From: Taklimakanibacter sp021828105 | GTDB taxonomy: Bacteria; Pseudomonadota; Alphaproteobacteria; Rhizobiales; Aestuariivirgaceae | Length of the DNA: 64,000 nucleotides | Assembly (NCBI GenBank): GCA_021828105.1 | Contig: JAKATG010000028.1 | Location: 26,395-90,394, forward strand | Direction of reading: 5' to 3' | Part shown: piece after piece, positions 60,062 to 64,000 of the stretch | Position numbering within the stretch: position 1 is the stretch's first letter | Layout: every line of letters starts with the position of its first letter | Made by a program: the position numbers and the translations under genes | The notes under the pieces: model-generated | Seen by the model: the letters and a program-made list of their open reading frames with translations, nothing else | Databases searched by the model: none | What the model was told of the DNA's origin: nothing

Positions 60062-60255
60062 TTTTCCCCTTCTCCCGCTTGCGGGAGAAGGTGCCCGATA
60101 GGGCGGATGAGGGTGTTGGTGCAGCCTGCGACAGCTTCTCTAGGAACAAGCGTCATTGCATGTATTGGGCCTCACGAAGAACACCGGATACGCGGAAAGA
60201 ACACCCTCATCCGGCCTTCGGCCACCTTCTCCCGCAGGCGGGAGAAGGGGAAACC
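60062..60255. repeat. MITE-like palindromic element, copy 1
   Basis: A 194-base element with near-perfect terminal inverted repeats of about 50 bases (TTTCCCCTTCTCCCGCTTGC ... CGGGAGAAGGGGAAA) ending in GATGAGGGTGTTGGT and ACACCCTCATCCGG on the inner sides. The roughly 90-base centre (GCGACAGCTTCTC, AACAAGCGTCATTGCA, GGGCCTCACGAAG) is shared with the copies at 60896 and 63741. It has no coding capacity. Confidence 0.85.
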
Positions 60256-60283
60256 TGGCCGACGGCAAGGGCCCGATCCCATA

Positions 60284-60688
60284 TCATCTATGCGCGGCGG
60301 ATCTCGTGCGCGAGCCTGTCCACGCCTTGCTGCCGGCCAGAAGCTGCCAGGCGGCGATGGTCGTGACACAGATCCCGACCACGACATGGATCCACATCGG
60401 CGATTCCGCTCCGAAGCCCAGCAGGAAGGGTGCCACCATCGTCCAGCTTCCGAAGGCGAGGTTGGACCATTCGGCCCAGGTCTCATAGCGATAGAGGAGG
60501 GCGGCGGAGCAGCACGCGATGAGCGTGCCCACGAGACCCGCATTCCAGGTCGCGGCCGACGTGTCGTCGCACACGATCCCCACGCAGGCGAGGCTCGCGG
60601 CCACAAGTCCCGTGCAGGCCAGGCCCGCGCCCAGGATCAGGCTGGTCCACTCCAACGCCTTGCTTGGCACTTCATGTCTCATCTTCAT
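60284..60688 (-). CDS. SPW repeat membrane protein
   Basis: A 134-residue inner-membrane protein with four hydrophobic helices. It carries the SPW-family repeat: WAEWSNLAFGSWTMVAPFLL followed by GFGAESPMWIHVVVGICVT, with a diverged first repeat (ALEWTSLILGAGLACTGLV). The function of the family is unknown; in rhizobia such proteins are often stress-induced. ATG 60688 has an AGGAGATGAAG site. It lies between two copies of the palindromic element. Confidence 0.85.
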   Translation of the reverse strand: MKMRHEVPSKALEWTSLILGAGLACTGLVAASLACVGIVCDDTSAATWNAGLVGTLIACCSAALLYRYETWAEWSNLAFGSWTMVAPFLLGFGAESPMWIHVVVGICVTTIAAWQLLAGSKAWTGSRTRSAAHR

Positions 60689-60838
60689 CTCCTTTTCGGT
60701 TCGGCGTCGCCGCGCGCCAGGAAGACGAAAGCGGGGCGATGCGAGGAGGATGAAGCAGCACGGTGCCCGCGACTATTCTACGCAAGGGTTTATCGGGCGA
60801 TGCCAAGGTGCAGGGCACCCTGGGCACATGAATATGAA

Positions 60839-60895
60839 CTCGTGCGAGGCATTGGCGAGCAGCAGGCGATGGGCGCAGCGGGATCACCCTCCGCC
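60839..60895 (-). pseudogene. Remnant of a duplicated histidine-kinase gene (H-box plus 5' flank)
   Basis: Bases 60839-60876 are identical over 38 bases to 63046-63083, which encode the H-box part ANASHE of the kinase at 62473-63729. Bases 60880-60895 then match, with a few changes, the region just before that kinase's start codon (63722-63740), and the same palindromic element follows in both places. The order and orientation agree, so this looks like a copy from which the N-terminal two thirds of the gene was deleted. Confidence 0.65.
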
Positions 60896-61097
60896 ATTCC
60901 CCTTCTCCCGCTTGCGGGAGAAGGTGCCCGATAGGGCGGATGAGGGTGTTGGTCAAGCTTGCGACAGCTTCTCAGAAATGGCCAGGAACAAGCGTCATTG
61001 CACTTAATTGGGCCTCACGAAGGACACTGGGCATGTGGTGAGAACACCCTCATCCGGCCTTCGGCCACCTTCTCCCGCAAGCGGGAGAAGGGGAAAC
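60896..61097. repeat. MITE-like palindromic element, copy 2
   Basis: About 202 bases, same ends and centre as the copy at 60062 (terminal CCCCTTCTCCCGCTTGCGGG; centre AACAAGCGTCATTGCACTTA). Its arms are near-perfect complements and could form a hairpin of more than 45 bp. Confidence 0.85.
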
Positions 61098-61145
61098 CTG
61101 CACGGCAGGCATCCTTCCTGGGCAATCGTTTGCGCAAAGCCGGGT

Positions 61146-62168
61146 TCACCCGGCCGCGGTATCGATCGAGCGGCGGATCGCCCGCCGCACCTCCGCATTC
61201 GATATGAACACGTCGTGGTTGATGATGCCCCAGCCGGCCTCGGAAGCATCGATCACGCGCACGCCGAGCTGCTCGAGGGCGGCCTTCTCGGCGGCGCCGA
61301 CTCGCGTCATCCCGCCGGCGATTTGCCCCGACAGCGCCAGCGCGCGATCGTTCGTCGCGGCGATGACGGTGATCTTGCCGGCGAGAGGACCGATGCGTTT
61401 GATCGCCGACGAGAACACGTCCATGTCGATGTCGGGCGCCGCGAACACCACGGCGCCGATCCTGCTCGTGACGGCGTCGCCATATCGTGCATAGAGCTGG
61501 CGCAGGCTTTCGAGCGTCAGCATGGTTCCCATGCTGTGCGCGACGATGTAGATGCGGCCCACGGCGCCCGGGTTCGCCATGATGGATTGAAGCACGCGTT
61601 CGAACTCGTCGCGCGACCACATCGCGCTGTCGCGGTCATAGGCATAGTCGAACAGTCCCGCCTTGGACGGCCAGGAGAATAGCATGGTCTGGCCGCGGAA
61701 CATGATGCCATCCGAGAGGTGCACGGCATCGAGTGCTGCTGCCTCGAACGTCTGATTGAAGCCGTGCACATAGATCAGGAGGTTCGGTCCGCCGGCCTCA
61801 GCGAGAAGATCGCCGACATCTGCCGACACCGGCTCGATCTCACCCAGACGCCAATCGTCAAGCCCGGCCGCGGCGAGAGAGAAACGGCCGTCGCCCGGCG
61901 GCACCAGCTTCGCCCGGGCGACGGTCATCGTGGAAGCCCGCTCCGGCCCGAACCAGGGCTCCGCGCGCCCGCCATTCACCGGCTTGCGTGTGGTCGTGAC
62001 GAGCAATGTCGGATCTGCCGAGAGCGACGAAGCATCGAAGCGCGCGCCCGTGGCACCCAGCCCCGCGCATCCGCCGAGCGCCAGCGCGCCGGCCGCGGAC
62101 GCAAGCCCACGCAGAAACGCGCGGCGGGACGCAATAGAATCGTGGTGCAGCGAATGTCGGACGATCAT
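61146..62168 (-). CDS. Alpha/beta hydrolase (DUF900 family), exported
   Basis: A 340-residue hydrolase-fold protein. ATG 62168 begins a leader with twin Arg (ASRRAFLRGLASAAG) and then ALALGGC, so the protein could be a Tat-exported lipoprotein; the longer frame upstream lacks these at its N-terminus. The core has LLIYVHGFNQTFEAAALDAV (oxyanion region), the nucleophile elbow VAHSMGTM, acid region FAAPDIDMDVF and a C-terminal His in WGIINHDVF. DUF900 proteins are esterase-like with unknown substrates. Single gene. Confidence 0.85.
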   Translation of the reverse strand: MIVRHSLHHDSIASRRAFLRGLASAAGALALGGCAGLGATGARFDASSLSADPTLLVTTTRKPVNGGRAEPWFGPERASTMTVARAKLVPPGDGRFSLAAAGLDDWRLGEIEPVSADVGDLLAEAGGPNLLIYVHGFNQTFEAAALDAVHLSDGIMFRGQTMLFSWPSKAGLFDYAYDRDSAMWSRDEFERVLQSIMANPGAVGRIYIVAHSMGTMLTLESLRQLYARYGDAVTSRIGAVVFAAPDIDMDVFSSAIKRIGPLAGKITVIAATNDRALALSGQIAGGMTRVGAAEKAALEQLGVRVIDASEAGWGIINHDVFISNAEVRRAIRRSIDTAAG

Positions 62169-62322
62169 GTTGGGACCCTCGGGAACACTGTCCGCGGCAG
62201 GATGCGTCCCTGTAGGGTTTTCTGAATCACGATGGCGGCGAGAATAGGGCGGGCGACCCTGCGCCATGACGTTGCGCAAGTCCGCAGGGCGGCGCAGATT
62301 TTACCGATTAGTCCAACCCATA

Positions 62323-62437
62323 ACCCTCACCCTGAGGTGGCCGCGAAGCGGCCCTCGAAGGGTGGCAAGTGGCACGACCGTTGTTCCTGGATCATGCTTC
62401 GAGGCTCGCTTCGCTCGCACCTCAGCATGAGGGTGTT
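62323..62437. repeat. Inverted repeat of a second intergenic family
   Basis: Arms ACCCTCACCCTGAGGTGG / CACCTCAGCATGAGGGTG flank inner pairs GGCCGCGAAGCGGCC and GAGGCTCGCTTCGCTCG. It is unrelated in sequence to the 60062 family but similar in design; the type is very common in rhizobial genomes. It fills most of the 304-base gap between the hydrolase and kinase genes. Confidence 0.75.
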
Positions 62438-62472
62438 TTGAGTGAAGCGACTCCTTCTGATCTCATCCCGCT

Positions 62473-63729
62473 TTAGACCGGCAACGTCACCTTGAAGCAG
62501 CTCGGTTCCCCGGGCCGTGGCGCCACAACGGCGTCGCCGCCATGCAGGCGGGCGATCTGGCGCACGAGCGAAAGCCCGAGACCTGTGCCCTTGGCATCCG
62601 ACTTCAGGCGATGGAAGGGCAGGAAGATGCCTTCGCGCTCGGCTTCGGCGATGCCTTGGCCCTGATCCACCACCTCCAGAATGGCGCTGGCGCCTTGCCG
62701 GCGCACCTCCACCCGGATCGGCGGCTTGCCGTGACGGCTGGCGTTCTCGAGCAGGTTGCGGATCAGGCGGCGCAAGAGATAGGCCTCGCCGCGGATGATG
62801 ACGGGCTCGCCCTCGGCCGCGCAGTCATCGGTGCGCGCGGCCTCTTCGGCGGCGAGCGCCAAGAGGTCGACCTCCTCGGGCCGTTGCAGCGCGCCCACGG
62901 TCTCGAGACGGCTGGCGAGCAGGATCTCATCGATCAGGAGATCGAGCTCGGCGATGTCGCGCTCGAGATCCGTCTTGTGCCTGGGATCGCCCGTTTCGCG
63001 ATAGAGCTCGATCCCCATCCGGATGCGCGACAAGGGTGTGCGGAGCTCGTGCGAGGCATTGGCGAGCAGCAGGCGATGGGCGCCCACCAGGTTCTCGATG
63101 CGCGCCGCCGCCTGGTTGAAGCTTGCGGCGAGGCGCGCCACCTCGTCGCGGCCTTCGACCTTGACGCGGCTGCTGAGATTGCCGGCGCCCAGCGTTTCGA
63201 CGCCCGCCTGCAGCCGTTCGAGCCTTCGGGTCAGGCCGCGCACGAAAGGATAGGCGCAGAGCGCCACCAGCAGGGCGATGCTGCCAAGAAACAGGATCAG
63301 GCCGAAGGCCGAAGGCCGGTGCCGCGCCAGCGGGCGCACGACCAGCCAGCGCCGGTCGGGCAGAAGGAGGCTCCAGGCCGGACCGCCCGCGCCGCGAACC
63401 CAGCCGCCTTTTTCATGACTGCGCCATGGGCCGGGCGAGGGGACCGGGTTTCCGGCGGCGGCGACCTGGATCCCCGCCTCATCGAAGAGAGCAAGATCGG
63501 CATCGAGCCGCTCGGCCAGCTGCCGGACGGAGTCCTGCTGGACTTCAACAGCAGAGTCGGCCGGCGGCAAGGCGGCGGAAGCGAGCTTGCCCGCGAGCTC
63601 GAAGGCCTGGTTGGCGGGCGAGCCATTCGGTCCAAAATGCCAGCCGGCACCCGCCACGAGCGCCACCATGAACAGGCTCGCGATGATGGTGAGATAGATC
63701 TTGTGAAAGAGCCGTCTCAATCGGATCAA
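62473..63729 (-). CDS. Membrane sensor histidine kinase with HAMP domain
   Basis: A 418-residue two-component kinase. Helix 1 is at about 10-30 (IYLTIIASLFMVALVAGAGW) and helix 2 at about 143-163, around a roughly 110-residue periplasmic domain. A HAMP domain follows (about 164-217), then the H box LLLANASHELRTPLSRIRMG, N box RRLIRNLLENASRHGKPP, G1 VDQGQGIAEAE and G2 GTGLGLSLVRQI. The short periplasmic domain and class fit the EnvZ/RstB-like group. Its response-regulator gene would normally precede it, to the right, but that side is occupied by a repeat and then foreign sequence. A fragment of a second copy is at 60839. Confidence 0.88.
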   Translation of the reverse strand: MIRLRRLFHKIYLTIIASLFMVALVAGAGWHFGPNGSPANQAFELAGKLASAALPPADSAVEVQQDSVRQLAERLDADLALFDEAGIQVAAAGNPVPSPGPWRSHEKGGWVRGAGGPAWSLLLPDRRWLVVRPLARHRPSAFGLILFLGSIALLVALCAYPFVRGLTRRLERLQAGVETLGAGNLSSRVKVEGRDEVARLAASFNQAAARIENLVGAHRLLLANASHELRTPLSRIRMGIELYRETGDPRHKTDLERDIAELDLLIDEILLASRLETVGALQRPEEVDLLALAAEEAARTDDCAAEGEPVIIRGEAYLLRRLIRNLLENASRHGKPPIRVEVRRQGASAILEVVDQGQGIAEAEREGIFLPFHRLKSDAKGTGLGLSLVRQIARLHGGDAVVAPRPGEPSCFKVTLPV

Positions 63730-63740
63730 CTCTCCATCAT

Positions 63741-63898
63741 TTCCCTTCTCCCGCTTGCGGGAGAAGGTGCCCGACAGGGCGGATGAGGGTGTTGGTTCAA
63801 CATGTGACGGTCCTTCCTATCTAATCAACAGCAAGCGTCATAGGGATGTGTCGAAGCGTCGGCACAAAGGACACCCTCATCCGGCCTTCGGCCACCTT
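63741..63898. repeat. MITE-like palindromic element, copy 3, right end missing
   Basis: It matches the copies at 60062 and 60896 from TTTCCCTTCTCCCGCTTGCG through the centre (CAGCAAGCGTCATAGG) to CATCCGGCCTTCGGCCACCTT, then stops. The final 25-30 bases of the right arm (TCTCCCGC...GAGAAGG) are replaced by unrelated sequence from 63899. Confidence 0.82.
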
Positions 63899-64000
63899 GT
63901 ATGGGGCTTTTTGTCAAGGTCACTTTTTCCCACATTTTACTCCTTCTGTTTGGTGGAGGTGCACAGAGCGATGGATCGAGGTGAGCGATCTGAGGGGAAC
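63899..64000. mobile_element. Possible end of an inserted element at the window edge
   Basis: The last 102 bases are AT-richer and begin abruptly inside a palindromic repeat. TTTTTGTCAAGGTCACTTTT and CCCACATTTTACTCC do not resemble neighbouring DNA and look like the terminal region of an insertion sequence, perhaps IS21-like. No transposase is visible in so short a stretch, so this is only a suspicion. Confidence 0.35.

Overview
The window looks like chromosome of an alphaproteobacterium of the Hyphomicrobiales (Rhizobiales). It is GC-rich and carries a BA14K-family protein, a ppx-rlmE pair, a guaB-rsmB pair with guaA downstream, several class III adenylate cyclases, PRC-barrel and SPW proteins, and many palindromic intergenic repeats of the kind found in that order. 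I cannot name the genus.

1-25.2 kb is dominated by branched-chain-amino-acid/urea-type (LIV/Urt) ABC transport. The left edge holds a livH end, livM and a binding protein (1-2700). The matching LivF ATPase and a phenylacetate-CoA-ligase-like enzyme appear only at 15.2-17.3 kb. Between them lies a self-contained unit (2786-15114): hydantoinase/oxoprolinase subunits A and B, an AmiC-like amide sensor, an AmiR-like ANTAR antiterminator, a five-gene Urt-like transporter and an alpha/beta-hydrolase homologue that lacks its nucleophile. Both operons of this unit start with a leader that I read as an ANTAR target RNA: two hairpins with A-x-x-G hexaloops, the second sharing sequence with an intrinsic terminator. 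The likely logic is that a cyclic amide or ureide binds AmiC, frees AmiR, and switches on hydrolysis and import together. A second complete LIV transporter (17.4-21.8 kb) follows, then a periplasmic binding protein overlapping a HAMP-adenylate cyclase (21.9-25.2 kb), which looks like a ligand-to-cAMP sensor pair.

25.3-45.7 kb is mostly core: a one-TM protein, tRNA-Gln(CUG), a histidine kinase-HerA ATPase pair, ppx-rlmE, BA14K, guaB, rsmB, a small lipoprotein, a CHASE2-cyclase beside a FecR-TPR-beta-barrel protein, mntH with an MntR-type operator, and guaA.

45.7-56.5 kb is accessory DNA. The 3' end of guaA is repeated, complete or in part, at least four more times (46.34, 46.56, 47.89 and 52.98-53.15 kb). 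The repeats divide the region into modules: a GFA-family enzyme; an unknown protein with a REP-like hairpin; an SDR/AraC/SRPBCC/ArsR/ABC-F group; and a lower-GC, defence-like group (SIR2 protein, HEPN-like protein, truncated ATPase fused tail-to-tail to a truncated DNA methyltransferase). This is what repeated insertion at a guaA attachment site would leave. No integrase gene is visible.

56.5-64 kb returns to backbone-like genes: a PRC-barrel remnant, an exported protein, a RidA-like protein, PoxB pyruvate oxidase, an SPW membrane protein, a Tat/lipoprotein alpha/beta hydrolase and a histidine kinase. Three copies of a ~200-bp palindromic element lie among them. The last is cut off at 63898 by unrelated sequence at the window edge.
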